Notes under the pieces: generated by a model | Databases searched by the model: none | Told to the model about the DNA's origin: nothing | The model's input: only the letters and a program-made list of their open reading frames with translations | Source of the DNA: Flavobacterium lutivivi | GTDB lineage: Bacteria > Bacteroidota > Bacteroidia > Flavobacteriales > Flavobacteriaceae | Assembly: GCF_014642275.1 (NCBI RefSeq) | Contig: NZ_BMIM01000006.1 | Coordinates: 1 to 64,000 of the forward strand | DNA: 64,000 nucleotides | Reading direction: 5' to 3' | Program-made: the position numbers and the translations under genes | Shown: piece after piece, positions 1 to 8,819 of the stretch | Layout of the letters: each line of letters opens with the position of its first letter | Numbering within the stretch: the stretch's first letter is position 1

Positions 1-231
1 TAATGCTCTGAACATTTTTGCTTTCATAGTAGTAGGTTAAGTTTTTAATAAAGTAGATGTGGGGCAAACACTTTATTGAGTTAATATTGACAGAACGTAT
101 TGTTTGATTTGGTGAGACAATATTAACCAAAAACACGATTAAGTAACAAATAAAATCGATGAAATGCAATAATATTTATTTTTATAATAACTATTTCCTA
201 CAAATTATATAAAATCATAACTTTTGAAAAT

Positions 232-257
232 AAAAAAACCACTTTAGAAGTGGTTTT
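232..257 (-). terminator. Intrinsic terminator of pdxH
   Basis: A 10-bp perfect stem (235-244 with 248-257, three-base loop) carries A-rich and T-rich flanks and lies just past the pdxH stop codon. Read on the minus strand it gives a hairpin followed by a U-run. The rest of 1-231 shows no gene that I can support. Confidence 0.8.
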
Positions 258-264
258 AATTTTT

Positions 265-909
265 TTATGGTGCTAAGCGGTCTATTTGCCAGCTGTAATC
301 ATCTTTTAGTTTGTATCGAATTCTATCATGCAATCGATTTGGTCTGCCTTGCCAGAATTCAACTTCGATAGGACGTATCAAAAAACCACCCCAATGTGCT
401 GGCCTTTCTATTTCGCTACCAAGCATTTTTTTTTCTAACTCTTTTAATTCGTTATCAAGAAATTCGCGAGAAGGAATTATTTCGCTTTGGTTGGAAACAA
501 TAGCACCCAATTTGCTTCCATCTGGTCTAGACGAAAAATAATTGTCAGATTGAGCTGCAGAAGTTTTTTCGGCTATTCCTTTTATTATAACTTGTCTTTC
601 AACACTTGGCCAAAAGAATGAAAGACATACATTCGGGTTTTTTGCAATTGCTTTTCCTTTCTCTGAGTTGTAATTGGTGTAAAAAATAAATCCTTCTTCA
701 TTAAACTTTTTTAGTAGCACTACCCTATTCTTCGGAAATCCATCAATACCGATTGTAGATACTGTCATGGCATTTACTTCTTCAATAGTGCCAAATTCTT
801 CGGTTTCATAAAACCATTTATGAAAAAGGTTGATTGGATCTTCTGGAATTTTATTTTCAGAAAGCTCACTTTTTTCATAAGACTTTCTATAATTACTTAA
901 ATCACTCAT
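265..909 (-). CDS. pdxH: Pyridoxamine 5'-phosphate oxidase
   Basis: This FMN enzyme oxidises pyridoxamine or pyridoxine 5'-phosphate to pyridoxal 5'-phosphate, the last step of vitamin B6 cofactor supply and salvage, in the cytoplasm. The 214-residue length is normal for PdxH. The C-terminus carries the family signature (WGGFLIRP, then VEFWQGRPNRLHDR), and the mid-region RVVLLKKF...FYTNYNSEKG matches the FMN-binding split-barrel core. It ends at a terminator on its left. rnz begins 7 bp beyond its start and is read in the same direction, so the two are probably co-transcribed. Confidence 0.95.
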   Translation of the reverse strand: MSDLSNYRKSYEKSELSENKIPEDPINLFHKWFYETEEFGTIEEVNAMTVSTIGIDGFPKNRVVLLKKFNEEGFIFYTNYNSEKGKAIAKNPNVCLSFFWPSVERQVIIKGIAEKTSAAQSDNYFSSRPDGSKLGAIVSNQSEIIPSREFLDNELKELEKKMLGSEIERPAHWGGFLIRPIEVEFWQGRPNRLHDRIRYKLKDDYSWQIDRLAP

Positions 910-916
910 TGATATA

Positions 917-1825
917 TTATTCTAATTCAATAATTTTTCCATCATCAGCCAGAAGTATGTTAGAAAAAACTTCTTCTGCTTCGGTTTTAAACATTTCTAT
1001 ATTTTCGTATCTTGTACTGTAATGTCCCAATATAAGTTGTTTGGCTTTCGCTAATTTAGCTATTGTTGCTGCTTCGAGAGCTGTGCTATGCATTGTTTTG
1101 TTTGCTTTTTCTGTTTCTGTTTCAAGAAAAGTGGCTTCATGATATAATGCATCAACTTCATTTATCAAAGGTATCATTTCTTCATTATACATTGTATCGC
1201 TACAATAAGCATATTTTTTTGGAGGCAATGGATCAAAAGTTAGCTCTTTATTAGAGATTGTTTTTCCATTGTCTAGGATAATGTCTTTTCCATTTTTGAT
1301 ATTTTGATAATAGCATTTATCGATGCTATATTTTTCAACAGCTTCTACATTTAGTTTTCTTTCTTTGGGCTTTTCTTCAAAAAGAAATCCATTGGTATAA
1401 ATTCTATGCTTCAAAGGTATGGTTCGAACGATAACTTTATCATCTTCAAAAATGATTTCGCTTTCTGTTGAAGTCAATTCATGAAAAAATAAGTTGTATC
1501 CAGTATAGGAATTGGAATATTTTAATTGAAGTAATATAATTTCCTTAATTCCTTTTGGACCATGAATATGCAAATCTGTTTGGCGATTGAGTAACATGAA
1601 TGTTGAAATCAATCCTACTAATCCATAAAAATGATCACCATGAAGATGCGAAATAAAGACATGATTAATTTGGGAAAATCTAATCTTGTTTTTTCTTAAT
1701 TGCACTTGAGTTCCTTCGGCACAGTCAATTAAAAATATTCTGTTGCATATTTCTAGAACTTGTGAAGTAGGATTGGTTAAAGTTCTTGGAGTTGCTGCAT
1801 AACAACCCAAAATGGTTATTTTCAT
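917..1825 (-). CDS. rnz: Ribonuclease Z
   Basis: This is a metallo-beta-lactamase-fold endonuclease that trims the 3' end of tRNA precursors. The zinc-binding HLHGDH motif lies at about residues 60-65. Later metal ligands fit the YCSDT, HEATF and GHYSTRY segments. The 302-residue length is that of the short bacterial RNase Z form. It sits between pdxH and a small STAS-like gene, with gaps of under 10 bp on both sides, suggesting one transcript. The identification is secure from the motifs; the tRNA substrate follows from family knowledge. Confidence 0.95.
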   Translation of the reverse strand: MKITILGCYAATPRTLTNPTSQVLEICNRIFLIDCAEGTQVQLRKNKIRFSQINHVFISHLHGDHFYGLVGLISTFMLLNRQTDLHIHGPKGIKEIILLQLKYSNSYTGYNLFFHELTSTESEIIFEDDKVIVRTIPLKHRIYTNGFLFEEKPKERKLNVEAVEKYSIDKCYYQNIKNGKDIILDNGKTISNKELTFDPLPPKKYAYCSDTMYNEEMIPLINEVDALYHEATFLETETEKANKTMHSTALEAATIAKLAKAKQLILGHYSTRYENIEMFKTEAEEVFSNILLADDGKIIELE

Positions 1826-1834
1826 TGTATTGAA

Positions 1835-2167
1835 TTAAAAACCTAAATCTCGCTCAATTTCTTCCATTTCAATAATGTCATGAGCTTCTAAAACTGTAGG
1901 TACCAAAGTCATTTTACTTGGAACCGAATTAAAATCAATATTATCAGCCACTAGCACAAAAGATTTTTTTTGTTTTCTATGCTTTTTTGAGAGTTCAGAA
2001 AACAATTTGACTTTTGCCAAAGTAATTTCTTTATCATGAGATAAATCGATAATCAGGTTTGAATTTTTAAAGCTTCCATATTCGTGCTCAAACTTTTTTA
2101 AAAAATCTTCAGTATTACCAATTGTATCTTTTACTATGGTTGTATGGCCTTTGTGTTCTACTTTCAT
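1835..2167 (-). CDS. Small STAS-like protein upstream of rnz
   Basis: A 110-residue cytoplasmic protein with no signal peptide or membrane segment. The alternating hydrophobic pattern (NLIIDLSHDKEITLAKVKLF, then SFVLVADNIDF) resembles the beta-alpha-beta core of STAS/anti-sigma-factor-antagonist proteins. It ends in a charged tail, IIEMEEIERDLGF. I recall similar small genes beside rnz in flavobacteria, but no function is known to me. The gene leads the rnz-pdxH operon with a 9-bp gap to rnz. The STAS assignment rests on pattern only. Confidence 0.75.
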   Translation of the reverse strand: MKVEHKGHTTIVKDTIGNTEDFLKKFEHEYGSFKNSNLIIDLSHDKEITLAKVKLFSELSKKHRKQKKSFVLVADNIDFNSVPSKMTLVPTVLEAHDIIEMEEIERDLGF

Positions 2168-2417
2168 AATGATATAACTTGTTGCTAAGTTACTAATTTA
2201 TGTCGTTTTATCAATCATTTTTTAGTGTTAACTAATGATAAATGTGCATTTCATAGAATTTTTATGTTTTTTATCGGTGAAATGCACGATTTTTTAACAT
2301 TTTATAGATTAACTGCACAAAAAAAACGCCCAAAACCCTTGATTTTACTGATTTTTTGCTTTTAACGAGTTTTGATGGTTTTCATCGAAAATTTTTCATC
2401 AACACACACTTCGAGCG

Positions 2418-2425
2418 TAGTTTTG
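2418..2425 (+). promoter_or_regulatory. Probable -7 box for the small secreted protein gene
   Basis: TAGTTTTG fits the Bacteroidota -7 consensus TAnnTTTG and lies 31 bp before the ATG at 2457. I see no convincing -33 TTG at normal spacing. The remaining intergenic region 2168-2417 holds A/T-rich sequence including two copies of GTGCATTTCA/GAAATGCAC-like words, but no gene. Confidence 0.45.
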
Positions 2426-2456
2426 GTTCAGAAATAAAAAACAAACCAACTGAATT

Positions 2457-2798
2457 ATGAAAACAACAATCGAAAATATTAAAAGAAATATTACAATTAC
2501 AAGATTAGTAGCTCTTTTCGTATTTATGTTAGTTTCATCTAATGTATCAGCTCAAGAAAACAAAAAAGCTGTTTTGGTTTCAAATGAAATTTCAACTTCT
2601 GTTTCAACAGAAACTTCAGTAGCTTCATCAACAGAATTCATTTCTTGGTTTGTTGGAAATACAAAAACATCTTCTGAAAAAACTCAAACAACTACTTTAT
2701 CTAAAAAAGCGTTAATCAATTCAGGAGTAAAAACAAATAATGTTTTAATTAAGAATGTATTAAAAAAAGTTATCGCTCAAGAGAATTCTGTAGCATAA
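2457..2798 (+). CDS. Small secreted protein of unknown function
   Basis: A 113-residue protein with a clear Sec signal peptide: a positively charged start, the hydrophobic stretch LVALFVFMLVSS, and probable cleavage after NVSA near residue 32. The mature part is about 80 residues, rich in Ser, Thr and Lys, with one hydrophobic patch (FISWFVGN). I recognise no domain. It is a lone plus-strand gene preceded by a 290-bp intergenic region with a plausible promoter and followed by a strong bidirectional terminator, so it is probably a single-gene transcript. The product is likely periplasmic or exported. Confidence 0.75.
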   Translation: MKTTIENIKRNITITRLVALFVFMLVSSNVSAQENKKAVLVSNEISTSVSTETSVASSTEFISWFVGNTKTSSEKTQTTTLSKKALINSGVKTNNVLIKNVLKKVIAQENSVA

Positions 2799-2838
2799 CA
2801 GTTTTTTAAGTTTAATATAATTTTGTTAGTTTAAAGTT

Positions 2839-2868
2839 AAGTCTCGGCTGGTTACCGAGACTTTTTTA
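2839..2868. terminator. Bidirectional terminator between convergent genes
   Basis: A 9-bp perfect stem (2839-2847 with 2855-2863, seven-base loop) is followed by a T-run on the plus strand. It serves the small secreted protein gene, and its A-rich left side may serve the Smr gene ending at 2866. Confidence 0.8.
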
Positions 2869-3414
2869 ATTTTTATTTTGCTTGAAGTAAATTTCGGTAG
2901 CACCTACACCATATTTTTGATAACTAGCATCTTGAAATGTTACGTCATCATATCTTCCAAAAAGAAATTCTAATTCAGATTTAAGCACACCTTCGCCTAC
3001 TCCATGGATTAAAATAATTTTGGGAATTCTATTTTTTATAGCAAAATCAATATGTCTTTTTGCAGTTTCCAATTGGATAGTCAAAATATCAAAATTGTTC
3101 ATTATCTTATGATTTTTGACTAATTTTTCTATATGTAAATCAAATTCGGGAACAGGTTGTTCTTTTCTTGATTTTTTTTCGTTATTGATGAAGTTCGGTT
3201 TCTTGACTTCTTTTTCATTTAAAATCTTTGATTTATTGAAGCTAAAATCCAATTCAGCGTTTTCAATTTTTACTAATTCTGAAAATTTATAACTCAAAAC
3301 AAAACCATCTTTTGTTTCAAGAACCGCTTCATTATTTGAAACATCAACAATAATTCCTTCTAAATTATCGTCAAGAACAGCAACAAAATCTCCTTTTTTA
3401 AACATCATCTTCAT
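2866..3414 (-). CDS. Smr-domain protein
   Basis: A 182-residue protein whose C-terminal half is an Smr (small MutS-related) domain. The motifs DLHIEKLV at about 93-100 and IILIHGVGEGVLKSEL at about 134-149 are the typical DLH and HGxG Smr signatures, associated with nuclease activity in other members. The N-terminal 60 residues form a small beta-rich module (KGDFVAVLDDNLEGIIVDV...). It is much shorter than MutS2 or the DUF2027-Smr proteins, so it is a standalone Smr protein. Its start overlaps the end of the upstream small membrane gene by 17 bp, indicating translational coupling. Its cellular target is unknown. Confidence 0.85.
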   Translation of the reverse strand: MKMMFKKGDFVAVLDDNLEGIIVDVSNNEAVLETKDGFVLSYKFSELVKIENAELDFSFNKSKILNEKEVKKPNFINNEKKSRKEQPVPEFDLHIEKLVKNHKIMNNFDILTIQLETAKRHIDFAIKNRIPKIILIHGVGEGVLKSELEFLFGRYDDVTFQDASYQKYGVGATEIYFKQNKN

Positions 3415-3571
3415 TGTTTTTACTTGGTGTTTTTGAACTCAATTTCATCATAGCAATCATAACAACAACGATGCAAACTGCTTCTATGATTACATTTGGT
3501 TTTTCTTTTGTCTGTTCATAAAGACCGAGAATAATTGCCACAATTACTAAAATGATTGCTATTTTTTTCAT
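3398..3571 (-). CDS. Small membrane protein, 57 residues
   Basis: I place the start at the ATG at 3571 (MKKIAIILVIVAIIL). A longer reading from 3661 would run straight through the terminator hairpin at 3595-3618 and use unlikely residues. The protein has two hydrophobic segments separated by a charged loop (YEQTKEKPN) and ends in a polar tail, so it is a small two-helix inner-membrane protein. It overlaps the Smr gene. No family recognised. Confidence 0.6.
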   Translation of the reverse strand: MKKIAIILVIVAIILGLYEQTKEKPNVIIEAVCIVVVMIAMMKLSSKTPSKNNEDDV

Positions 3572-3594
3572 TTTATTTTTTTTCAAAAATAAAA

Positions 3595-3618
3595 AAAACC
3601 GACTAAAAAAGCCGGTTT
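3595..3618 (-). terminator. Terminator after the DUF5362 gene
   Basis: The two arms of an imperfect hairpin (AAAACCG... and ...CGGTTTT) are followed on the minus strand by a run of T. It lies 21 bp past the stop of the gene at 3639-4079 and separates it from the small membrane gene. Confidence 0.75.
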
Positions 3619-3638
3619 TATATTTGGGTAAGTTTGAA

Positions 3639-4079
3639 TTATGCAAAACTAGAAATTGCAACTAAAACTCCTATTATCATCAAGAGATACAATGATAGTA
3701 CAACAATAACTGTAATTCCTAAAAACTTATGATGCGATTTTAGATTTACTAAAGCATCTGACAAAAGCTCACTATTGTATGTTTTCAAAGCATTGGACGT
3801 ACCATTAGCATATTTGTATAAATAGTAAATTGGGAAAAAGTACAAAACCGCCATAACAACATATATAGCACTCATAAAACCTTTCATAGCAAGAAATGGA
3901 TTTGAACCAAGCCCTGGAGTTGTATCACCTATTTGGCTAAAAACACTTCCAATGAATAATGCCATAATAAGTAAAAAGCCAATACCAATAAAACCAACTA
4001 TTGATAAAAATAAACTCCATTTTGCACTTTCGCGTAAAGCAGCAACTGCTTGATCATTTAATGATAAATTGTTCTCCAT
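3639..4079 (-). CDS. DUF5362 family membrane protein
   Basis: A 146-residue integral membrane protein with hydrophobic segments near residues 22-47, 69-88 and 121-145. It matches the DUF5362 pattern seen in flavobacteria: an N-terminal soluble stretch (SLNDQAVAALRESAKW), a hydrophobic pair, a YKYANGTSNALKTYNSELLSDALVNLKSHHKFLG loop and a last helix. Function is unknown. It lies 16 bp downstream of rocD on the same strand, so it may share the rocD transcript. Confidence 0.75.
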   Translation of the reverse strand: MENNLSLNDQAVAALRESAKWSLFLSIVGFIGIGFLLIMALFIGSVFSQIGDTTPGLGSNPFLAMKGFMSAIYVVMAVLYFFPIYYLYKYANGTSNALKTYNSELLSDALVNLKSHHKFLGITVIVVLSLYLLMIIGVLVAISSFA

Positions 4080-4095
4080 GATAAATAATTATTGG

Positions 4096-5376
4096 TTAGT
4101 TTTCAAATTCTTTCAGAGTGTTGATTATTATGGAAATACACTCATTTAGTTGAGTTTCATTCATCACTAATGGTGGCGCAAAACGAATTATATTTCCATG
4201 AGTAGGTTTTGCCAATAAACCATTTTCGGCAAGTTTCATGCAAATATTCCAAGCGGTATCACTGTCTTCTGTATCATTGATAACAATTGCATTCAGCAAT
4301 CCTTTACCTCTAACCAAAGTAGCAATTGTTGAATTTTGAATATATGCTCCTATTTTTTCTCTAAATATTTTTCCTAATCGTCTAGCGTTTTGGGCTAATT
4401 TTTCATCATTTACAACTTCAAGCGCAGCCATTGCAACTGCTGCTGCTAAAGGATTTCCTCCAAATGTTGAACCATGTTGACCAGGTTTAATGACGTTCAT
4501 TATTTCATCATTTGCCAAAACTGCCGAAACTGGGTAAACTCCTCCAGATACTGCTTTTCCTAATATCAATATATCTGGCGTAATATAACTAGCTTGTTTT
4601 TCACATTTGTTTTCACAAGTACAGTTACCACACACTGCCAATAAAGAACCCGTTCTAGCAATTCCTGTCTGCACTTCATCTGCTATGAATAATACATTAT
4701 GCTTTTCGCACAAGGCTTTGGCTTTAGCCAAAAATTCTTCGCTTGGTACATAAACTCCTGCTTCACCTTGTATAGGTTCAACAAGAAATCCCGCAATGTT
4801 TTTTGAAGTCTCTAAAACTTTCTCTAATGCTTCTACATCATCATAAGGAATTTGGATAAAACCTTCTGTATATGGTCCAAAGTTTTTACGAGCATTTGCA
4901 TCGTTTGAAAAAGAGATGATGGTTGTAGTTCTTCCGTGGAAATTTCCATCACAAACAATTATTTGAGCAAAATTTTCAGCAATACCTTTTTTCTCATAAG
5001 CCCATTTTCTACAAATCTTTAACGCAGTTTCTACAGCTTCTGCGCCAGTATTCATAGGAAGAACTTTATCAAAGCCAAAATAATCGGTAATGAATTTTTC
5101 ATATACGCCAAGTTTGTCATTATAAAATGCTCTTGAAGTAAGCGTAAGTTTTTGAGCTTGCTCTATTAATGCATTTATTATTTTTGGGTGACAATGACCT
5201 TGATTTACTGCTGAATATGCAGAAAGAAAATCATAATATTTTTTCCCTTCAACATCCCAAACATATACTCCTTCTCCTCTACTTAAAACTACTGGAAGTG
5301 GATGATAATTATGAGCTCCAAATTTTTCTTCTAACGAAATGGCTTCTGCCGAACTTAATTTTTCTAAAACATGCAT
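4096..5376 (-). CDS. rocD: Ornithine aminotransferase
   Basis: This PLP enzyme transfers the delta-amino group of ornithine to 2-oxoglutarate, linking arginine breakdown to glutamate and proline. At 426 residues it is the usual length. Class III aminotransferase landmarks are visible: [12 protein letters not shown] (109-120), [14 protein letters not shown] (230-243) and the PLP lysine K274 in ILGKAVSGG. Between them sits an insertion with four cysteines (C249, C252, C254, C258) that could bind a metal; I infer this, and recall related insertions in other flavobacterial enzymes. A -7 box lies about 70 bp upstream. Confidence 0.93.
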   Translation of the reverse strand: MHVLEKLSSAEAISLEEKFGAHNYHPLPVVLSRGEGVYVWDVEGKKYYDFLSAYSAVNQGHCHPKIINALIEQAQKLTLTSRAFYNDKLGVYEKFITDYFGFDKVLPMNTGAEAVETALKICRKWAYEKKGIAENFAQIIVCDGNFHGRTTTIISFSNDANARKNFGPYTEGFIQIPYDDVEALEKVLETSKNIAGFLVEPIQGEAGVYVPSEEFLAKAKALCEKHNVLFIADEVQTGIARTGSLLAVCGNCTCENKCEKQASYITPDILILGKAVSGGVYPVSAVLANDEIMNVIKPGQHGSTFGGNPLAAAVAMAALEVVNDEKLAQNARRLGKIFREKIGAYIQNSTIATLVRGKGLLNAIVINDTEDSDTAWNICMKLAENGLLAKPTHGNIIRFAPPLVMNETQLNECISIIINTLKEFEN

Positions 5377-5444
5377 AGTGTTTTATATTTAATTCAAAAA
5401 AATCAATTCCTTCTTTGTAAAAACAGGAGAGAAATCATCCTATG

Positions 5445-5452
5445 CAAATTTA
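5445..5452 (-). promoter_or_regulatory. -7 box upstream of rocD
   Basis: Minus-strand TAAATTTG matches TAnnTTTG and lies about 70 bp before the rocD ATG. I found no clear -33 TTG, so this is a half-supported promoter. Confidence 0.45.
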
Positions 5453-5501
5453 TAAAAAGAAGTCATACTTTCTAATAATAAATGCATTGTAAACGAGAGT
5501 T

Positions 5502-6200
5502 TTATTTTTTTAATCTATCCAATATATCATTCATCATTTCAATTTGAACACGTTGTATTTCAATAAGTTCTTGTTGTTGATGCATAATTAAATGATCCAT
5601 TTTTTCATCGAGCATTCTTATTTCGAGTTCAGATTTCAAGTTAATCATATAATCTTTTTTGGCTCTTTCTCTGTCTTTTTCTTCTTGTCTGTTTTGGCTC
5701 ATCATAATTATTGGTGCTTGCAGTGCTGCCACACATGATAAGATTAGGTTGAGCAAAATAAAAGGATAAGGATCAAAACCTTTGTTTAATAAAAAAATAA
5801 CATTTGTAGTAATCCATCCTAATATAAACAAAAGAAAGATGATGATAAATGTCCAACTACCACCAAAATCAGCCACTTTATCGGCTATCCTTTGACCAAA
5901 TGTTCTGTTATCTATTTCTTCTTCAACCTTTGTTACAAAAGATTTTTCATCCCCGAGCGATTTGACAACGTTTTTTTCTAAAGCAGAAAGCTCTCTTATT
6001 TCAGAGTTTAAGAATTTTGATATATATTTTTCTCTAAATAAATTTAACTCACCAATGCTGATAAATCCTTCTTTGGGCAAATTTGGACATTCATCTTTGA
6101 TAAGATTCAGAATAGGAATTCGTATGGATTGGAGCTGTACTTTTTCTTTTTCGGGAAAATCTATTCCAGAAAAATCGCTTTTAAAAACTTGTTTCGTCAT
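5502..6200 (-). CDS. DUF1003 membrane protein
   Basis: A 232-residue protein of the DUF1003 family. The core is GQRIADKVADFGGSWTFI followed by two transmembrane helices (about 115-135 and 145-168) and the conserved tail MMSQNRQEEKDRERAKKDYMINLKSELEI. The first 100 residues are soluble, and the last 60 are highly charged and probably coiled-coil. The molecular role of the family is poorly known. The start overlaps the end of the DUF1697 gene by 20 bp, so the two are likely translated from one message. Confidence 0.85.
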   Translation of the reverse strand: MTKQVFKSDFSGIDFPEKEKVQLQSIRIPILNLIKDECPNLPKEGFISIGELNLFREKYISKFLNSEIRELSALEKNVVKSLGDEKSFVTKVEEEIDNRTFGQRIADKVADFGGSWTFIIIFLLFILGWITTNVIFLLNKGFDPYPFILLNLILSCVAALQAPIIMMSQNRQEEKDRERAKKDYMINLKSELEIRMLDEKMDHLIMHQQQELIEIQRVQIEMMNDILDRLKK

Positions 6201-6741
6201 ACATGTTATATAATTTGTTTACGGTATTCCAGTTTCGAGTGGTAGAAACAACTTTGAGTTTGTTTTCTATAATTTTGTTATCAAGTTTGGTGTTTGCTGC
6301 GCTTTCTTTGTATTTCAAAAACAAAAAACGTTCCTGCAATACAAATTCATCACCTTTAAAATCTAATGCAAGCAATTCATCATAATCTTCTTTTTTTGGT
6401 ATTTCTGAAAGAAACGAAATATACAGATTTTTAGTGTTCTCGACTGCGCTCGAACTGACTTTTTCAAAAAAAGGATTGTTTTGTAAAACAAATGCTAGAT
6501 CATTTTTATTTACCATTACCACCTTGATATCATAGCCATAATTGTCTTTTATAAGCTTACTTATCTCAACTGAAAAATAGATTGTTTTATCACTTTCAAA
6601 GAAAACATTCCCGCTTTGGATATAAGTCCTAACATTGTTGAACCCAATTGCCGTTAGCAACTTCCTGAATTCTTCCATTTTAATAATGTTCTTTCCAGAA
6701 ACATTGATGCCGCGAAGAAGTGCTAAGTGTGTTTTCATCAA
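6181..6741 (-). CDS. DUF1697 family protein
   Basis: A 186-residue cytoplasmic protein with the typical DUF1697 opening LALLRGINVSGKNIIKMEEFRKLL and NVRTYIQSGNVFF; length fits the family. Function is unknown. It is first gene of a two-gene unit with the DUF1003 gene. A short palindromic word (6440-6459) of the type often seen between flavobacterial genes lies inside the reading frame and encodes SSSAVE, without breaking it. Confidence 0.85.
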   Translation of the reverse strand: MMKTHLALLRGINVSGKNIIKMEEFRKLLTAIGFNNVRTYIQSGNVFFESDKTIYFSVEISKLIKDNYGYDIKVVMVNKNDLAFVLQNNPFFEKVSSSAVENTKNLYISFLSEIPKKEDYDELLALDFKGDEFVLQERFLFLKYKESAANTKLDNKIIENKLKVVSTTRNWNTVNKLYNMYDETSF

Positions 6742-6887
6742 AAAATTACTAAATTAAGTTTTCTAAAGATACCTCAATATAGTTGAATAAAAAAATTAAC
6801 GTTAAAAGTCATAACTCATTTGAAAAAAGTATAATTTTTGAATTCAAATTTTATTTATTAAAACTTCAAAATAAAACATTCAATCCT

Positions 6888-6895
6888 TACTTTTG
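6888..6895 (+). promoter_or_regulatory. -7 box directly before rlmD start
   Basis: TACTTTTG matches TAnnTTTG and ends four bases before the ATG at 6900. A transcript starting at the usual distance would have almost no leader, which also argues against the upstream TTG start at 6783. Confidence 0.6.
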
Positions 6896-6899
6896 CCCC

Positions 6900-8312
6900 A
6901 TGGGAAGAAAGCAAACCAACAAGATAATTTTTGAAAACGTAACCGTTACAGATGCTGGAGCAAAAGGTGTTTCTGTAGCCAAAGCACCTGATGGTAAAGT
7001 TATTTTTTTACCAAATGTTGTTCCTGGTGATGTGGTTGATGTACAAACATTAAAAAAGCGAAAAGCATACTACGAAGGCAAAGCCATAAAGTTTCACCAA
7101 TTATCCTCTAGCAGAGTTGAACCAGTTTGTGAGCATTTTGGAGTTTGTGGTGGTTGCAAATGGCAAAACATGAACTATCAACAGCAATTGTTTTACAAAA
7201 ATCAAGAAGTTTTCAATAACTTAAAACGAATTGGTAAAATTGAATTACCTGATTTTGAGAGTATTTTAGGCTCAGAAAAGCAGTTTTTTTATAGAAATAA
7301 AATGGAATTTGGTTTTTCAAATTCAAGATGGATGACCGAAAAAGAAATCCAATCGGGTGAAAATTTTGATGATAAAAATGCTCTAGGATTTCATATTCCA
7401 AAAATGTGGGATAAGATTTTGGATATTTCCAAATGTCATCTGCAAGAAGATCCATCCAATGCTATTCGTAACGAAATAAAACGTTTCTCTGTAAAAAATG
7501 ATTTGTCGTTTTTTGACGCTCGTAATCAAGAAGGTTTGCTTAGAACACTGATGATTAGAACAGCTTCGACAGGTGAAATAATGGTTTTAATTCAGTTTTA
7601 TAAAGAAAATAAAGCTCAAAGAGAACTTTTGCTCAACCATATTACGGAAACTTTTCCATCTATTACCTCTTTGCAATATGTTATAAACAGTAAGGCAAAT
7701 GATACGCTTTATGACCAAGACATCAAGCTCTATAAAGGACGAGATTACATTTTAGAAGAAATGGAAGGTTTGTTCTTCAGTATCAATGCAAAATCATTTT
7801 ATCAAACCAATTCTGCTCAGGCCTATGAACTTTATAAGATAACCAGAGAATTTGCAGGTTTAACAGGCAACGAAATTGTTTATGATTTATATACAGGAAC
7901 AGGAACGATAGCGCAATTTGTTTCAAAAAAAGCGCAAAAAGTTATAGGTGTTGAAGCTGTTCCTGAAGCCATTGCAGATGCAAAAGAAAACGCAAAACGC
8001 AATGCTATTACTAATTGTGAATTCTTTGTTGGCGACATGAAAAATGTTTTCAATGATGCTTTTATTGCTCAACATGGTCAACCAGATGTTGTGATTACTG
8101 ATCCACCACGTGATGGCATGCACAAAGATGTTGTAGAACAATTACTTAAAATTGGTGCTAAAAAAATTGTGTATGTGAGTTGCAATTCGGCTACACAAGC
8201 TAGAGATTTAGCGTTGATGGATGAAAAATATAAAGTTACTCGTGTTCGACCAGTTGATATGTTTCCGCAAACGCATCATGTGGAAAATGTTGTACTTTTG
8301 GAAAAAAGATAA
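6900..8312 (+). CDS. rlmD: 23S rRNA uracil-C5 methyltransferase, RlmD/TrmA family
   Basis: This SAM-dependent enzyme methylates a uracil of 23S rRNA at C5. I start it at the ATG at 6900 (470 residues) because the frame upstream opens only with TTG and the promoter box ends at 6895. A TRAM-like RNA-binding domain occupies about 8-70. The iron-sulfur cysteines are C77, C83, C86 and C179. The SAM site VYDLYTGTGT, the DPPRDGM motif and the catalytic cysteine in YVSCNSATQARD follow in order. RlmD, RlmC and TrmA cannot be separated with certainty by reading. Two envelope genes follow closely. Confidence 0.9.
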   Translation: MGRKQTNKIIFENVTVTDAGAKGVSVAKAPDGKVIFLPNVVPGDVVDVQTLKKRKAYYEGKAIKFHQLSSSRVEPVCEHFGVCGGCKWQNMNYQQQLFYKNQEVFNNLKRIGKIELPDFESILGSEKQFFYRNKMEFGFSNSRWMTEKEIQSGENFDDKNALGFHIPKMWDKILDISKCHLQEDPSNAIRNEIKRFSVKNDLSFFDARNQEGLLRTLMIRTASTGEIMVLIQFYKENKAQRELLLNHITETFPSITSLQYVINSKANDTLYDQDIKLYKGRDYILEEMEGLFFSINAKSFYQTNSAQAYELYKITREFAGLTGNEIVYDLYTGTGTIAQFVSKKAQKVIGVEAVPEAIADAKENAKRNAITNCEFFVGDMKNVFNDAFIAQHGQPDVVITDPPRDGMHKDVVEQLLKIGAKKIVYVSCNSATQARDLALMDEKYKVTRVRPVDMFPQTHHVENVVLLEKR

Positions 8313-8324
8313 TTTTATCAGTAA

Positions 8325-8819
8325 ATGAAAAAAATAATATGCTTATTGGCACTGACTTTCTTCATCAACAGTTGTGAGAAAGATGATATTTGCACAGACG
8401 AAACAACTCCTCGATTAATTATTGAGTTCTATGATATTACTAATCCATCAGTTCTAAAAAATGTTACAAGTTTAAAAGTAATAGGAATAGGCCAAACAGA
8501 TGCATTAGGCACTTTTAGTAGTGTTAGCAAAATAGAACTTCCATTGCAACTTGATGCCGATACAACTCAATATAGCCTTGTGCTGAACAGCAGTAGCTCT
8601 ACTTTGCTAAATGAAGATATTTTAGCATTCAATTATGTTAGAAACACAGTTTATGTGTCAAGAGCTTGCGGATATAAAACAGTTTTTGAATTGAATAATC
8701 CAAACGGAATATCACTTACAGATGCAACAACTCCTGACGGATTATGGATGCAAAATGTAGTTGTACAGACAAATTCTATCACCACTGAAAATGAAACTCA
8801 TGTTAAAGTATTTTTTTAA
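8325..8819 (+). CDS. DUF6452 family lipoprotein
   Basis: A 164-residue protein with a lipoprotein signal peptide (MKKIICLLALTFFINSC, lipid-modified cysteine at residue 17). The mature part begins EKDDICTDETTPRLIIEFYD, with pairs of cysteines that could form disulfides. The pattern fits DUF6452, found in flavobacteria next to DUF6048 genes, as here. It starts 12 bp after rlmD and its end overlaps the start of the next gene, so the three are probably one operon. The role is unknown, presumably in the envelope. Confidence 0.8.
   Translation: MKKIICLLALTFFINSCEKDDICTDETTPRLIIEFYDITNPSVLKNVTSLKVIGIGQTDALGTFSSVSKIELPLQLDADTTQYSLVLNSSSSTLLNEDILAFNYVRNTVYVSRACGYKTVFELNNPNGISLTDATTPDGLWMQNVVVQTNSITTENETHVKVFF

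Noticed and set aside
1-27. Possible start of a minus-strand gene leaving the window on the left (ATG at 25-27, reading MKAKMFRAL)
   Set aside because: Only nine codons are visible, without a promoter box or convincing ribosome site, so it cannot be supported.
6783-6899. N-terminal extension of rlmD from the TTG at 6783
   Set aside because: Starts with TTG, carries unlikely low-complexity residues and overlaps the promoter box at 6888-6895; the ATG at 6900 matches the family start.
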